Shown: positions 8,836-19,772, counted from the first letter of the stretch. The stretch is 64,000 nucleotides of DNA from Gemmatimonadota bacterium (GCA_028877215.1 JAPPFJ010000031.1:78409-142408), one strand, 5' to 3'. The notes: generated by a model from the sequence alone, not told the origin. Made by a program: numbers and translations.

Positions 8836-10665
8836 TCATCCGTTTTCTGTCGTGCTCAGTTCTCCGTGCCACAGCCCTCGCATCTCGTTGCAGCTATTGA
8901 GCAGCACGTCCAATGTTCCCTCGGCGTCAACCCGTCCATCCTTGAGGACGATAATATTGTCCGCGCGCCTCAATGCGGCTCGGCGATGGGATACAACGAG
9001 ATACGTGCTGACGACACGTCCGGGAGGAGTCATTTCCGGATGTTCAAATACACGTCGCCATAACGTCTGCTCCGTCTCCACGTCGAGGGCGCTGGAAAGA
9101 TCGTCGAATACAACCAGTTCAGGTTCACGGACCAGCGCCCGCGCTGCCGCCGTTCTCAGTACCTGGCCGCCGGAAAGTTTCGCGCCCCTGGGACCGATCC
9201 TTGTTTCCAGTCCGTCGGCAAGCGTCTCCAGATCGTCTTCCATTGCCGCTTTCCGTATCGCCGCAAGCAGGTCGACGCGCTCTGGTGGCAGGCCCATGAG
9301 GATATTGTCCTGAAGCGTGTCGCTGAAGAGCCTCGGGACCTGCGGCGTATGGGCGCAACGCGGCGGGACGAGGAACGATGCCGGATCCGAAACCTGTTCG
9401 CCATTCCAGTATATGTCTCCGGTATCCCTGGGAAGGAGACCCAACAGAGACTCCAGAAGCGTCGTCTTTCCGGACCCGATTCGTCCTGTGATCACCGTTA
9501 CGGTCCCGGCTTTCAGTCGCAGGTCTATCCCGTCAATTCCCCGACCCGTTTCCGAATGAATGAAGCTCAAGCCTCCGACCTCCAGTGTTTGCAAACGGTC
9601 GGTGCTCTCTTTTTCGATGAATGGCACGGCCGGGAAGTCACCCCGCAGGTAAACCGGACCGGGACGGACAAGCGATTCCTGTGAAATCCCGGGCAAGAGT
9701 TCAAGAAGTCGCTTTATAGAGACTTCAGCCTGCTTGAGCGCGGCCAGCAAGGCTCCCAGGCGGTCTGCAAATGCTAATACCGTGATCTCACCCAGCGCGA
9801 TATAACTGACAAACAGCGCGAAGTCACCAACGGTAAAGTCCCCCGATCGCATCAGTTCAGCGGCAAATATCAGGATTACGCCGGTCGCCAGATTGATTGT
9901 CGTCGAATTCAACGATGCCAGCAGCCGGTTGAACAGGCGTTCCCGGATAACCGCTCTGCGCCTTGCTTCGTTGAGCCGTTCTACGTGCAGGACTGTGTCC
10001 GCCTCGCTGTTTGAAGCCTTGACCGCCAGTACCGCCCCGAAGAGGTCGCCAAGAAAACCGCTGACACGGCCCGTCGTCCTCCGGCTCTCGTGTCGAAAGG
10101 ACTGAATGCGCCTGCCCATTCCGTTCGCAAGGAGTACGATGGCGATCATCGGCATGAATGCCAGAAACGTGATATAGGGATTGACACTCAACAGTACGGC
10201 AAATGCAAAGACTGCAGCCGCAGCGTGTCCGATCAGGGCCAGGAAAATCATTACCGGCGCAATCGCTCCGTCGATATCGTCGTCCAGACGATTGACGATT
10301 TCTCCCGGACCATGTACAGCACGGCCATCCGAGGCCTGCAGGAGACGATTGAACAGATTCCCGCGAATGAGTGTTTTGAGTTTGCCTTCGAAATACGCGT
10401 AGTTCGCGGCGTATCCCTGCTCGAAAATCTGTACGGTCAATCGAGTCGCAAGAAAGAAAATAACCAGGACCGAGATGCCGAAGCGGACATCACCTTCCCC
10501 TGCTAACGCGTCGAAGAATGCACGGAGGATCAGCCCAACGATAAGTGGGAAACCGTAATACCCCAGGGAAAGGAGGACACCGAGAAAAAACAGCCAGGGG
10601 CTGAACCTAATCAGCCTCCGGAAATAGCGTAATCTTCCTTCGTTACTTTCGACATTGCAGTTCAT
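8836..10665 (-). CDS. ABC exporter half, degenerate-site subunit
   Basis: The 609-aa product has a six-helix transmembrane domain (about residues 20-310) and a C-terminal ATPase. Walker A is [14 protein letters not shown], the signature [15 protein letters not shown], Walker [13 protein letters not shown], and the switch His is in LVVSHRR. The catalytic Glu after Walker B is Asp (FDD), as in the degenerate-site subunits of heterodimeric exporters such as TM287/288. Its ATG overlaps the stop of the partner gene by 4 bp, so the two proteins very likely form one heterodimer. Substrate unknown; lipids, peptides or drugs are all possible. Confidence 0.9.
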   Translation of the reverse strand: MNCNVESNEGRLRYFRRLIRFSPWLFFLGVLLSLGYYGFPLIVGLILRAFFDALAGEGDVRFGISVLVIFFLATRLTVQIFEQGYAANYAYFEGKLKTLIRGNLFNRLLQASDGRAVHGPGEIVNRLDDDIDGAIAPVMIFLALIGHAAAAVFAFAVLLSVNPYITFLAFMPMIAIVLLANGMGRRIQSFRHESRRTTGRVSGFLGDLFGAVLAVKASNSEADTVLHVERLNEARRRAVIRERLFNRLLASLNSTTINLATGVILIFAAELMRSGDFTVGDFALFVSYIALGEITVLAFADRLGALLAALKQAEVSIKRLLELLPGISQESLVRPGPVYLRGDFPAVPFIEKESTDRLQTLEVGGLSFIHSETGRGIDGIDLRLKAGTVTVITGRIGSGKTTLLESLLGLLPRDTGDIYWNGEQVSDPASFLVPPRCAHTPQVPRLFSDTLQDNILMGLPPERVDLLAAIRKAAMEDDLETLADGLETRIGPRGAKLSGGQVLRTAAARALVREPELVVFDDLSSALDVETEQTLWRRVFEHPEMTPPGRVVSTYLVVSHRRAALRRADNIIVLKDGRVDAEGTLDVLLNSCNEMRGLWHGELSTTENG

Positions 10666-12410
10666 CGCAGAACCCCTTCCAACCCCGTACGCAACAGACC
10701 GGAGAAGATGGAATCGGGATTCTTCACCAGATTCGCATAAGACCCATGTTCTCTCAACCGTCCTTCTTCGAGAATCATGATTTCGTCGGCACGATATACC
10801 GTCGAAAGACGATGTGCGATAACAATCGCGGTCCGATCACGGAGGAGGGCGTCCATCGCGTGTTGCATGCGTCGTTCGGTAGCCGCATCCAGACGCGACG
10901 AGGCTTCGTCCAGAATCAGTAAACCGGGGTTCCTCAGAAAAACCCTCGCAAACGCCACCAGCTGCGCCTCGCCTGCGGAAAGTCCGCCCCCGCCCGGCAG
11001 CATCTGCGAATCGAGACCCAGGGGAAGCGATGCGTACCAGGCGCCAAGTCCCACAACGTGGAGCGCGTCTATAACGCGATTATCCCCAATGGATCCATCA
11101 AAAAGCGTCAGGTTATCCCGGACCGACGCCTGAAACAGCTGTACGTCCTGCGTGACCAATCCAACGTGTGCGCGTAGGTCGGACAACCGCGGTTCGCGAA
11201 TGTCCGTACCACTCAGGCGGATCGAACCGCCGCAGGCATCGCAGAGCCGGAACAGCAGACGGGAAAGCGTGGTCTTTCCGCTCCCTGTGCGTCCCAGCAG
11301 ACCAAGCACTTTGCCAGGTTCCAGTCGAAACGTGAGATCTTGCAGTACCGGTTTTTCTGGCTGGTAGGAAAAGCAGAGGTTCCGACACTCGACTGTAAGC
11401 GGTCCCGTCGGAAGAATCGTTCCAGGGCCATCAGGAATCTCAGGTCTGATCGACGTGAGTTCTTCAACGCGCTGGATTCCGACCCGTATGCTCTGAAACG
11501 CTTCTACCTGTCTTTGAATCCTGTTCAGCGGTGTGTGCAGCATCTGGAAATAGTGGATCAGGAGATAGACGGTCCCGATCGTTATGACGTCCGCCCGGTA
11601 CAGGTATGCGCCATATGCCATTGCCGACGCAAAACCAGCTGCAAAGACGATGTTCGAGATTGACCACCCGACGTCAGTGATGACATCGGCTTTGAACGCG
11701 GTTGCGAATGCCCGCCTTACAGCCTCATGGAAACGTCGCATCGTGTATGTGGTTGCGCCGTTGGCCCGGATGTCTCTGAGGCCGGAAAGACGTTCCTCGA
11801 GAAAACCGGACAGTTCCGCACTGGCCTGCCGCTCGGCGTGCCAGAAAGGCACTGAGATCATTTGTGCGCGAATGTGGACCGTCAGATAGACCGCCACAAA
11901 GGCTGCGAGAATTGCACCAAGCCGCCAGTCTTCGAACATGAGGACGGTCAATACGCCAAGTGACAGCATGAGGCCGCCAACCAGTTCAATCACGAAATCC
12001 GAGAAGAAGGCGGCGAGCCGACCCACGTCGCCATCAACGCGTTCAATCAGTTCACCAGGCGTACGGCTGTGGTGAAACGACATATCCAGGCTCAGGATAT
12101 GACCCGTCAGATTGGACCGAAGACGGTTTGTCGCGCGCCAGCTTACGTCGCTGCAGACGTAGCTCGCGAAGGCAGACACGGCCTGGTGAACCAGCCCCAC
12201 GCCGATGAACAGCAGGCCCGCACGGGTAAGTTGCCGCAGCGATCCTCCTTCTGTTGCCGTATCGATGAAAAAACGCATAATCAACGGGTTGACCAGCTGC
12301 AGACCGATACCGCCGAACAACAACAGCGCCATCGCCAGAACCCGCGGCCACTGTGGCTTGAGGTAGCAGATCAACAATGCGAAATATCGGTTTCGTCGTC
12401 TTTTCATCAT
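10662..12410 (-). CDS. ABC exporter half, consensus-site subunit
   Basis: The 582-aa partner of the downstream exporter gene. Transmembrane helices fill about residues 15-320. The ATPase has Walker [19 protein letters not shown]-loop LVTQDVQLF, signature [13 protein letters not shown], Walker [13 protein letters not shown] with the catalytic Glu intact, and H-loop IVIAHRLS. The signature is altered (LSAGE for LSGGQ). In a heterodimer it would face the partner's Asp-substituted Walker B, so both defects fall in the same ATP site. Confidence 0.9.
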   Translation of the reverse strand: MMKRRRNRYFALLICYLKPQWPRVLAMALLLFGGIGLQLVNPLIMRFFIDTATEGGSLRQLTRAGLLFIGVGLVHQAVSAFASYVCSDVSWRATNRLRSNLTGHILSLDMSFHHSRTPGELIERVDGDVGRLAAFFSDFVIELVGGLMLSLGVLTVLMFEDWRLGAILAAFVAVYLTVHIRAQMISVPFWHAERQASAELSGFLEERLSGLRDIRANGATTYTMRRFHEAVRRAFATAFKADVITDVGWSISNIVFAAGFASAMAYGAYLYRADVITIGTVYLLIHYFQMLHTPLNRIQRQVEAFQSIRVGIQRVEELTSIRPEIPDGPGTILPTGPLTVECRNLCFSYQPEKPVLQDLTFRLEPGKVLGLLGRTGSGKTTLSRLLFRLCDACGGSIRLSGTDIREPRLSDLRAHVGLVTQDVQLFQASVRDNLTLFDGSIGDNRVIDALHVVGLGAWYASLPLGLDSQMLPGGGGLSAGEAQLVAFARVFLRNPGLLILDEASSRLDAATERRMQHAMDALLRDRTAIVIAHRLSTVYRADEIMILEEGRLREHGSYANLVKNPDSIFSGLLRTGLEGVLR

Positions 12411-12780
12411 TTATCTTTGCATTCCATCGTCGAATCATGCTGTTCAGTATTGCGAAGGAATTCAACCGATCCTTCGGATTTACACTCTTCAGGATGCACC
12501 CTGAAGTGCCATTTCACAACGCACAATAAAACAGGGCGACCACTAGGGTCGCCCCTACACCTGAAAGGTAACGCGTCCTGTACATCGGAGCATCGTCATC
12601 TCTCGCCGACAGGTTTCCATCTCCGGCCGGTCGCGCCGGCGTATTTCGACCTCGTACACGGAACGTGGGCGAACTTCCGGAGGAGAAGACGTCAATCCGA
12701 TAAGGCATGAAAAACGGGGATCCCTTCCCGATGCGCTCGGCGGAATCCCCTGGCTTTTCCCGTCTTCGATTTCCGGATCG
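12411..12780. other. Intergenic region, 370 bp
   Basis: No gene supported. It carries a copy of the dispersed repeat (12,478-12,554) ending in a terminator hairpin for the AttH-like gene read from the right. No promoter was recognised for the exporter operon. Confidence 0.6.
12478..12554. repeat. Dispersed repeat with terminator hairpin (copy B)
   Basis: Matches 8720-8793 over TTTACACTCTTCAGGATGC and beyond. Its right end is an 8-bp perfect stem GGGCGACC / GGTCGCCC (12,534-12,541, 12,547-12,554). On the minus strand it is followed by TGTTTTATTG, placing an intrinsic terminator downstream of the AttH-like gene. Confidence 0.7.
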
Positions 12781-13953
12781 CTATAACCGCGGCCGGCTGC
12801 CCGTCCCGTACCCCACGAGTTCCACGTATCCCTGCCCAATCCGCTTCCCGTCACGGCCGGTGATTTCCACCGCGCCCTCCCAGTAGAACATCGACTTGAT
12901 CAATGCGCTATGGTTTTCCTGGTCCGCCATCACAGGCCGGATGGACAGCCGCAGGTCCTCGGCGGGCAGCAAGACCTCCCAGCGCGAGGGGTAGACCGCA
13001 TCCGTTTCCGGACTCTCCCAGGTCTCCGTCGCTCGAATGGAAAACGCCCCCGGCGCCAGAAACCTGGCCTGCCCGGACGCCGAGACGATTGTACCGCGCG
13101 CATAATCCGCGGCGCCCGTGGTATCCCGCAGCACGTACAGCATCACCTCGCGGTTGTCGTCGAGCTGAAGGCTGAACCAGTCCCACCCCACCTGGTGGGC
13201 TTCGAGCTGGTTCGACCCGAACTCCTTGTCCATCCAGCTCCGGCCCGATACCGAAAGCCGCTCGCCGCCCAGCCTGATCTCGCCCGTTGTGGCAAGCCGG
13301 GTAAAGCTGTAGTACTGGCTGGCCGCGGCCTCGGCGTTGCCTTTTCTGCTGAATCCGTTCGGCCCCTGGAAGATCATCTCCCTTTCGGGCCGGGTCGAAA
13401 GCGAGAATCCCATACGCTGCCGGCTGTCGGTCATCGCGAAATCGAAACCGGATCCGTTCCACCTCAGCGCCCAAAGCGCGTCAGTACCCGCAGGGGCCCG
13501 GCTCCACGCGATCAGCGTATCCGGGTACTCGCCAAACCCGCCGAGCAGGGGCGTGATCCGGTAGATCACCTCGCTGAAGTGATGGCGTTGCGACTCGAGG
13601 TCGCCGATGGCCGCGTGGCCCATGATCACATTGCCGGCCGCCCATTCCGAGGCCAGCGAGGGGCGCCGCGGCAACATTCCAACCCTGAAGAAGGTGAACT
13701 GGTACCCGAAGCGGCGCCCGTCCTCCGACGTCAGATGCCCGGTAAAATACCACCACTCCGTTTTGTACCCGTCACGCGCCCAGTGGTCCTGCGGGAAGGA
13801 CCACACATAGTCCGGACGGGCGGCCTTCCACTCCCCGGCGTGGACCGCGGGGGCGATCGCAAGCAGGCAAAAAGCAAGCGCAACCCCCATTATGTAGGAA
13901 AACAGCGAGGCGCGCTCCGTTTTCGGGTTCGATTTCACGATTTTTCGATTCAT
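12781..13953 (-). CDS. AttH/CrtC-type lipocalin-like secreted protein
   Basis: The 390-aa product has an N-terminal signal sequence (hydrophobic stretch about 21-38, ending VHAGEW). It carries the hallmark motifs of the AttH/carotenoid 1,2-hydratase lipocalin fold: KTEWWYFTGHL, FGYQFTFFR, a central RSWMDKEFGS and WDWFSLQLDDNREVMLYVLR. In AttEFGH loci this periplasmic protein works with an ATPase and FtsX-like permeases. Both are present on the same strand here (17,241-20,549), separated by two other genes. The cargo is probably lipidic, by analogy; this is not shown. Confidence 0.87.
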   Translation of the reverse strand: MNRKIVKSNPKTERASLFSYIMGVALAFCLLAIAPAVHAGEWKAARPDYVWSFPQDHWARDGYKTEWWYFTGHLTSEDGRRFGYQFTFFRVGMLPRRPSLASEWAAGNVIMGHAAIGDLESQRHHFSEVIYRITPLLGGFGEYPDTLIAWSRAPAGTDALWALRWNGSGFDFAMTDSRQRMGFSLSTRPEREMIFQGPNGFSRKGNAEAAASQYYSFTRLATTGEIRLGGERLSVSGRSWMDKEFGSNQLEAHQVGWDWFSLQLDDNREVMLYVLRDTTGAADYARGTIVSASGQARFLAPGAFSIRATETWESPETDAVYPSRWEVLLPAEDLRLSIRPVMADQENHSALIKSMFYWEGAVEITGRDGKRIGQGYVELVGYGTGSRPRL

Positions 13954-14140
13954 CTAACGAAATACTGAGATGAACCGTCTCCTTACGCGGGGCTTCGGTT
14001 CAGGCTTCATTTCAGGTGTCGTATCTTCAATCGGTTCGGTTGTCGGTTGAACCGCGGGTTCTCCCAGATTCGTCCGGACGACGACGGTACCCGCGTTAAA
14101 ATCATGGATAGCCCGGTTTTTAAAGATTCCTGGCCTTTTT

Positions 14141-15598
14141 TCATTTGGACCCTCCCGATACCAGCCCCGCGAAGCCCTCGCGCCCCTGGCGGAAGAGCTC
14201 CCGGACGTCTTCGCGCTGCCGGTCGTTGTTGTAACGGCCCCAGGTATCGATCCATTTCAGCGAGTCGTCGATTCCGTTCAGGAAAATTTGTGCGGACTCC
14301 TCTCGTTCGGTGGGGGGACGGCCGCACGAGAAATAGACCGGGCTGCTGTGCGCGTAGATGGACTGGTCGAAGCTGTCCCGCCCGTCGCCCCAGAGCCGCG
14401 CGGCGATCCACCCGTCCCTGTCGACGTCCACGCGATGGCGGACGGCGCCCGCGCGTTTACCATTCGCATCGTGCTCCGCGTGGATGACGCGGCCATTCAT
14501 CACAACTTCCACGCGATGGACCGGATAGAAGGAACCGAAGCTGGTTTCGATATCGAGCGCGCCCCCTGAGGGCAGCCGGACCGTGGATCCCATCGGCTGA
14601 TCGTTGACGGTCAGATCGACGGCGGGGCCGTTGGTGATGAAGGTGTTGCCCGCCTTCATGCCGGCGATCCAGTTTTCGTAGGAAAACGCGTCGCTGGTGT
14701 TGACGTACACCCGGTTGTTGGAGCAGACGAACCAGTCCGTGCCGGTGGATGCGGGCAGGCGTATGCCGCAGTTGAGGAGCTTGTACCAGAGGTCGTATTC
14801 GGGGTCCATCCAGAAGGGATCGAACAGGTTGAAGGCATCCAGCTTACCCAATACCGCCGCGACCGGCGCCTCCATGCCCCGGCCGTTGTGGCACCAGATG
14901 ACAATGCCGCCCTGGTCTCGCGCTTCGTCGCAGCAGAAGCAGAGCGGCGGATAGTCGGGGTCGAACTGGGCGGTGAGGATGTGGCCGCGGCTGACGGGCT
15001 GGACGATATTACGGATGTTGAGAAACATCACGTGTCCGTACCCGAAACCCCAGGGGGAGTTCTCGCCGTAGTGGCGGTTCTCTTCGCCGATGTCCAGGAC
15101 GTGATGCGCGGTGGTGAAGTCGTTCATCACGCCGATGGGATACTTGTTGCTGGCGTAGGGAAGTTGCCTTCTGTCCAGGACGCTGACGACGGTCACGTTG
15201 TAGCCTTCGACGCTGCAGTCGATGGCCAGCCGGTCGTCCGGCCGCGATTCCTTTTCATCGTAGTGGATGTGGGTGTTGCCCGGGTACCAGTTGTTCTCCT
15301 GCGGGAAATACCATCGGTTGAGGCTGATCTCGACGTCTCTCGCGCCGTGTTCGGGCATGTCGACGACCGTGCGAAGGGGCTCGTATTCGGTCCCTCGTTC
15401 CACCAGGACGTCGGTGCGCCCGCGGCCCCCTCGGACCTCGAATTCCCCGTCGCAGAAGAAGAACGGCGTTCCCGGGCCCCGCTTCAGCAGGGCCTCGGGA
15501 GGATGCGCGAAACGGCCGTCGGAGGTCAGCACGTGGACCTTGGCGTCGATCGGCTCGCCGGTCGCACCGTCAACAATTCGCCCTCTCAGAATACCCAT
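14141..15598 (-). CDS. PHP-like metal-dependent hydrolase (CehA/McbA-type)
   Basis: The 485-aa product opens with a carboxypeptidase-regulatory-like beta domain (RGRIVDGATGEPIDAKVHV, about residues 4-100). The likely catalytic domain begins at YPGNTHIHYDEKESRPDD, a metal-binding HxH, and continues with GGIVIWCHNGRGMEA and PASTGTDWF. The C-terminal ~120 residues form a beta-sandwich. CehA/McbA-type proteins hydrolyse phosphoester or carbamate-like bonds. The ATG at 15,598 is chosen over one 9 codons upstream because GGGGG lies at suitable distance and the regulatory domain begins right after. It interrupts the lipocalin/transporter series without an obvious link. Confidence 0.75.
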   Translation of the reverse strand: MGILRGRIVDGATGEPIDAKVHVLTSDGRFAHPPEALLKRGPGTPFFFCDGEFEVRGGRGRTDVLVERGTEYEPLRTVVDMPEHGARDVEISLNRWYFPQENNWYPGNTHIHYDEKESRPDDRLAIDCSVEGYNVTVVSVLDRRQLPYASNKYPIGVMNDFTTAHHVLDIGEENRHYGENSPWGFGYGHVMFLNIRNIVQPVSRGHILTAQFDPDYPPLCFCCDEARDQGGIVIWCHNGRGMEAPVAAVLGKLDAFNLFDPFWMDPEYDLWYKLLNCGIRLPASTGTDWFVCSNNRVYVNTSDAFSYENWIAGMKAGNTFITNGPAVDLTVNDQPMGSTVRLPSGGALDIETSFGSFYPVHRVEVVMNGRVIHAEHDANGKRAGAVRHRVDVDRDGWIAARLWGDGRDSFDQSIYAHSSPVYFSCGRPPTEREESAQIFLNGIDDSLKWIDTWGRYNNDRQREDVRELFRQGREGFAGLVSGGSK

Positions 15599-15719
15599 AG
15601 AGAACCCCCGGGGTGGAAATTTCATGTCACAAAGGTGCCGATTGTCCTCATCAGCCAGCGACGAATCTATGCAGGCTCACTTCACACACCCGGCTTCGAA
15701 CGGCACACGCGCCACCAGC

Positions 15720-15739
15720 GGGCGACCGGCCGGTCGCCC
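15720..15739. repeat. Palindromic GGGCGACC repeat (copy D)
   Basis: A perfect 20-bp palindrome built from GGGCGACC and GGTCGCCC around GGCC, between the pentapeptide-repeat and hydrolase genes. It has the same stem as the terminator hairpins at 6052 and 12,534 but no T-run, so it may act only as an mRNA hairpin. Confidence 0.6.
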
Positions 15740-15814
15740 CTGCAAATGCTATGAAGGTACAACGAGGCCAGGATGCCCTCGATCCGGGGGAAGAGGTCTA
15801 GTCTGTTGCCTCCA

Positions 15815-17077
15815 TCAGGCTTCCTCCTGCCCCGCCTCTCCCGTCGCTTCCTGGAATTCGGCGATCCATTTTTCGGCGTCTTCTTCGGTGTAGGTTCCGA
15901 TGACCGCCCCGCTGTGTTCCGGAAGCTCATAGGAAGCCGTCTTGCCGACGTGTGGCGTTAACTTTTCACGTAGTGCGCTTGCCGTTTCGTGGTACATCCC
16001 ATCCAGAATGGATTCCATCTCCTCCAACGTCAAGCCGCCGCTGAAAATCGCCCCGCTCGGGTCGGTCTCTTCGCCGACGGACTGCGTCACGCGCTCCGAG
16101 AATGAGTCCGGGTAATCCACGTGACTCCTCACGCCCTGAAACTGCGCCTCGGTGAGATCCGCACCCTGAAGATTCGCATCCACAATGAAAGCGCCCTGAA
16201 GATGCGTGCGTCCAAGCGTTGTGCCGCGCAGCATCGAACGGCCAAGATCGGCGCCCTGGAGGCTCGCCCTGGAGAGGCTCGCGGCGTCGAGTCGCGCTCC
16301 GACCAGGTCCGCCCCCTGCAGCTTGGCCCATGAGAGACCGGCCACCTGAAGGTGCGCCCACGACAGGTCCGCGCCCTGGAGTTGCGCCCCGACCAGGTCC
16401 GCCCCCTGCAGCCTCGCCTCCGCAAGATTGGCGCCGCACAAATACGCGGCACAAAGTGTCGCTCCGTTCAACCAGCTTCCCTGCAGGTCGATCTGAAGCC
16501 CTTTACAGATCCCGCGAGGGGATGCGAACAGCAGGTTCAGCAGGCTTTGGACCTCCTCCGACGGTTTCGACCTGTACCTTCTCCGATACGTATCCTGTTC
16601 CGTAGTGCGGCGGATATGCGAGCAGAGAATGTCCAGCACAGGCTGTCGTAACGCTTCCGTATCCTGCGCAAGGTGGAAGAGTTCGTAAGCGCCACCCAGG
16701 CGAACGGCCACCGACTCGTGCCCCATGTGTTCGACACCGTAATGGAGGCGTTGATGCCTCTGTCCCATTTCGGCGTCGCGGCTCGTGCGCGCCTGCTCCG
16801 CCGTGGCCCGGGCCTGCTCTACAGCCGCGTTGGCCTGCGTTCTGGCGACCTCCTCCATCTCTCTGGCGCGTTTGTAGGACATCAGGGCGTTCAGCGCAAC
16901 CAGGACACCGGCAGCGCCTATTCCCAGGAACTTAAGCGTATCGGCTCTCTGGTTCATACCCAGAGCCTCGGTCATGGAATATGCGGCCCCCGGTAAGAAC
17001 AGGAAGCACACGAATGCCCCCAGCGCGAGCACGAGCAGGGCAATCAGAACGGTCTGCAGAACCAGGAAAAGATTCAT
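15815..17077 (-). CDS. Membrane-anchored pentapeptide-repeat protein
   Basis: A 420-aa protein with two N-terminal transmembrane helices (about 5-30 and 48-66). An Ala/Glu/Arg-rich coiled coil follows (about 68-108), then about 20 tandem A(D/N)LxX pentapeptides (about 195-310; e.g. LQGADLVGAQLQGADLSWAH) that fold as a right-handed beta-helix. The acidic C-terminal region is unique. Pentapeptide repeats often act as protein- or DNA-mimicking scaffolds; no enzymatic motif is seen. GGGAGG precedes the ATG. It lies between the PHP-like hydrolase and the FtsX-type permease. Confidence 0.87.
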   Translation of the reverse strand: MNLFLVLQTVLIALLVLALGAFVCFLFLPGAAYSMTEALGMNQRADTLKFLGIGAAGVLVALNALMSYKRAREMEEVARTQANAAVEQARATAEQARTSRDAEMGQRHQRLHYGVEHMGHESVAVRLGGAYELFHLAQDTEALRQPVLDILCSHIRRTTEQDTYRRRYRSKPSEEVQSLLNLLFASPRGICKGLQIDLQGSWLNGATLCAAYLCGANLAEARLQGADLVGAQLQGADLSWAHLQVAGLSWAKLQGADLVGARLDAASLSRASLQGADLGRSMLRGTTLGRTHLQGAFIVDANLQGADLTEAQFQGVRSHVDYPDSFSERVTQSVGEETDPSGAIFSGGLTLEEMESILDGMYHETASALREKLTPHVGKTASYELPEHSGAVIGTYTEEDAEKWIAEFQEATGEAGQEEA

Positions 17078-17240
17078 CGGGTCCTCCCTGTAATGTGGCG
17101 GTATTCAGAATCGGGTTGCAATGTTGTCCCGCGCTCCGTTCACGTCGGACGCGGGACAAGGGGCGAATGCATCGCGGTCTCGGAAATATCCAGCCATATG
17201 CTGCCATTGGCAAACAGAATTCGCGGCACACCGCCCTGCT

Positions 17241-19772
17241 TCACGCCAGCAGATCGTCCCGGCCCAGTTCGGTTGCCATGGTACGGCTGGCGCGCGCCGC
17301 AGGGTAGAGACTGGCCAGAAAGGCCGCTCCGAGTATGGCTGCCACCTGCTGGAGAACGGGTCCCCAGGGCCAGTAGACCTGTATGGTCCATCCGAAATAC
17401 GCCCGGTTGATCTCGAAAACAAGGACTCCCGCGAGCAGCACGCCCCCCAGAAGTCCGAGCGCCAGGCCCAGCAGTCCGAAACCCATGCCCTGGCCCAGAA
17501 ACACCAGAAAGACCTGGCTGCGCTTCGCGCCGACCGCGCGATATAACGCCAACTCGGTAACCTGCTCGCGCACGAGTACCAGAAGCATCAGCATAATCCC
17601 GCAAACGGCAATCAGCAGGCTCATACCCTGCAGAATCCGGGTGACCAGAAACGTCTGGTCGAAAATCCGGAACACCTCGTCTCTCAGCCGGCGATTGCTG
17701 CGAATTTGCAGCGGCGCATCCGAATACCGAACTTTCAGACTCTCTATGACCCTGTCCCCGTCCCAACCCGACTTGAGGAATAGCGCCGCGCCGTTGACCG
17801 GACCGGGACCGAAGGTGGTCTCCAGTGTTTTCAGGTCCATGACGACCGCGCCGCCGCCCGTATGGTAGTCGTAATACACACCTGCCACGGCAAACCGGAC
17901 CTCCCCGTCCGGCCCGGAAACCGGGATTTCGTCACCGGCCCACACATCGATCCCGCGGGCAAGCGTTTCTCCGACAAGAACTGCGGACTCCTCCCGCGCC
18001 CGTCGGAACGCCTCATCCACGTTCCCGTCGAGCAGCGGAAAACGTACCTCGCCCCCTGGAAGCGCCATGTCAACCCCGGCCAGTCCAATCTGACGGTCGC
18101 CGGACCATGCGGGGAAGCCGCGGAGGCGGTCCACCATCGCTACGCCCGGATGACCCGCCATAGAAGCAACGAGTTCATCGCTCAGTGTACCCTCGTTTCC
18201 GCGCCCACGCCAGGAAGCGGGCGAAATATAAACGTCCGCGCGGACCGAAGCGTTGACCCACACCTCCATCGTCCGCCGGAAACTTCCGATCATCAGCGTG
18301 ATGCCCACCAGCATGCTGACGGCGATGGCCAGAGACGCCACCGCGAACGACGTCGTCCGGATCCGGACGCCAAGCGCCCTCAGGCTGTACCCCGGCCCGA
18401 ATCCCCTTACGCGCACCAGGCCGCAAACCTGGCTGATCGCAAACGGCGCGCACAGCGGCAGTCCGATGAGGAGTGCCACACATAGCACGAACCCCGCGTG
18501 TTTCCATTCCCGCCCCCATCCGAGGTACCAGACGCCAGCCGACGCGAAAATACACATGCCCGCCGAAAAAAGGCGCAATACCAGCGACCCCGTCCGCTCC
18601 TGAAGCGGGACCGCTGAAAGCAGGGCACGTGTATCCCGTCGACTCATGTCCAGCGCGGGCGCCAGTGCGCCCGCCAGTGCGCCGCCCATCCCAATCGCCA
18701 CTCCCAGCCCGTACAGCCACCCTGGCAGCGTCAGGGATGAGATTTCCTCCAGCAGGTAGAGATTGGTGAGCGTCGCGCTCACAAGCTCCATGTTCGCCTC
18801 GGCGGCCCAATATCCCAATGGCAGCCCGAGCAGCACCCCCACCGCCCCCAGAAGCGCCACCTCCCCCAGTATCAGCGCAAGGACCTGAGCCCGTGTGGCG
18901 CCAAGGGAGCGCAGAAGTCCGAACTCCGTCCGCCGCCGTATCAGCCCCGCCTGCGTGCTGCTGTACACCAGAAACAATCCAACGAACAGGCTGATCAGGC
19001 TCATCGCCGAGAGATTCAGCCTGAACGCGGAAAGCAGTCCCTCAGCCTGCTCCGACCGCTGGCCGGGCGTCGACACGCGCACCCCGGGTCCAAGCCTTTC
19101 CTGCAATCGCCTTCGGACGCTGGAAGCGTCGGCGCCCCGGGCGACCCGCACGTCGATCTGATGCAGCTCGCCCCGCCTCCCTGTCAGCGCCTGCGCCTGC
19201 GCGATATCCATCACCACCAGCTTCCGGCTGGCGACCGGGCTCAGCGCCTGGAAGTCCACCAGCGCCCCCACGCGCAGCCGCACCCTCCGCACCCCGCTGT
19301 GCACTTCGAACGTATCGCCCATGGCCCAGCCGAACCGCTTTGCCAGGTCCGGCGTTACCGCGCTCCAGCCGTCTCCCGCGAGCGCGGCCGGAAGATCGCC
19401 GGGGTCGCCCCGCCATGGGATCCGCATCGGCGTAAAAAAGTCGACCCCCAGAACCTCGAGGTAAAACCTCTTCCGGCCCGCCAGCGCCACGTCCGTGCGG
19501 TACAACGGCCACGCCGCCGCCACACCCTCAACCGACAGCACTTCGGGGTACAAATATTCCGGAAACGCCGGCGTTCTTCCCAGGACGCTCAAGTCCGCAT
19601 CCCCGCTTACCGCCCGTACGGTCCCCTCGAACGCGGCCAGCGCATTGAAATTCACAATCTGAATGGAGAGCACCGAAGCAACGCCCAGCGCCACTCCGAA
19701 AACGGTCAGGAAATAAAGGCTGCCCCCCGCGCGAAGATGGGCGCCCAGCGATTTAGCAAAGTATCGGATCAA
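17241..19772 (-). CDS. FtsX/MacB-type ABC permease (AttF/AttG-like)
   Basis: An 843-aa permease made of two FtsX-like halves. There is an N-terminal helix (about 15-40), a large periplasmic domain (to ~255), and helices at about 262-285, 310-335 and 360-385. A second anchor lies near 400-470, a second periplasmic domain runs to ~705, and three final helices sit near 710-735, 755-790 and 805-830. FRLNLSAMSLISLFVGLFLVY and FGLLRSLGATRAQV are typical FtsX signatures. Such permeases are mechanotransmitters moving lipids or lipoproteins. The start codon appears to be TTG. The cognate ATPase lies 60 bp upstream. Confidence 0.88.
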   Translation of the reverse strand: MIRYFAKSLGAHLRAGGSLYFLTVFGVALGVASVLSIQIVNFNALAAFEGTVRAVSGDADLSVLGRTPAFPEYLYPEVLSVEGVAAAWPLYRTDVALAGRKRFYLEVLGVDFFTPMRIPWRGDPGDLPAALAGDGWSAVTPDLAKRFGWAMGDTFEVHSGVRRVRLRVGALVDFQALSPVASRKLVVMDIAQAQALTGRRGELHQIDVRVARGADASSVRRRLQERLGPGVRVSTPGQRSEQAEGLLSAFRLNLSAMSLISLFVGLFLVYSSTQAGLIRRRTEFGLLRSLGATRAQVLALILGEVALLGAVGVLLGLPLGYWAAEANMELVSATLTNLYLLEEISSLTLPGWLYGLGVAIGMGGALAGALAPALDMSRRDTRALLSAVPLQERTGSLVLRLFSAGMCIFASAGVWYLGWGREWKHAGFVLCVALLIGLPLCAPFAISQVCGLVRVRGFGPGYSLRALGVRIRTTSFAVASLAIAVSMLVGITLMIGSFRRTMEVWVNASVRADVYISPASWRGRGNEGTLSDELVASMAGHPGVAMVDRLRGFPAWSGDRQIGLAGVDMALPGGEVRFPLLDGNVDEAFRRAREESAVLVGETLARGIDVWAGDEIPVSGPDGEVRFAVAGVYYDYHTGGGAVVMDLKTLETTFGPGPVNGAALFLKSGWDGDRVIESLKVRYSDAPLQIRSNRRLRDEVFRIFDQTFLVTRILQGMSLLIAVCGIMLMLLVLVREQVTELALYRAVGAKRSQVFLVFLGQGMGFGLLGLALGLLGGVLLAGVLVFEINRAYFGWTIQVYWPWGPVLQQVAAILGAAFLASLYPAARASRTMATELGRDDLLA

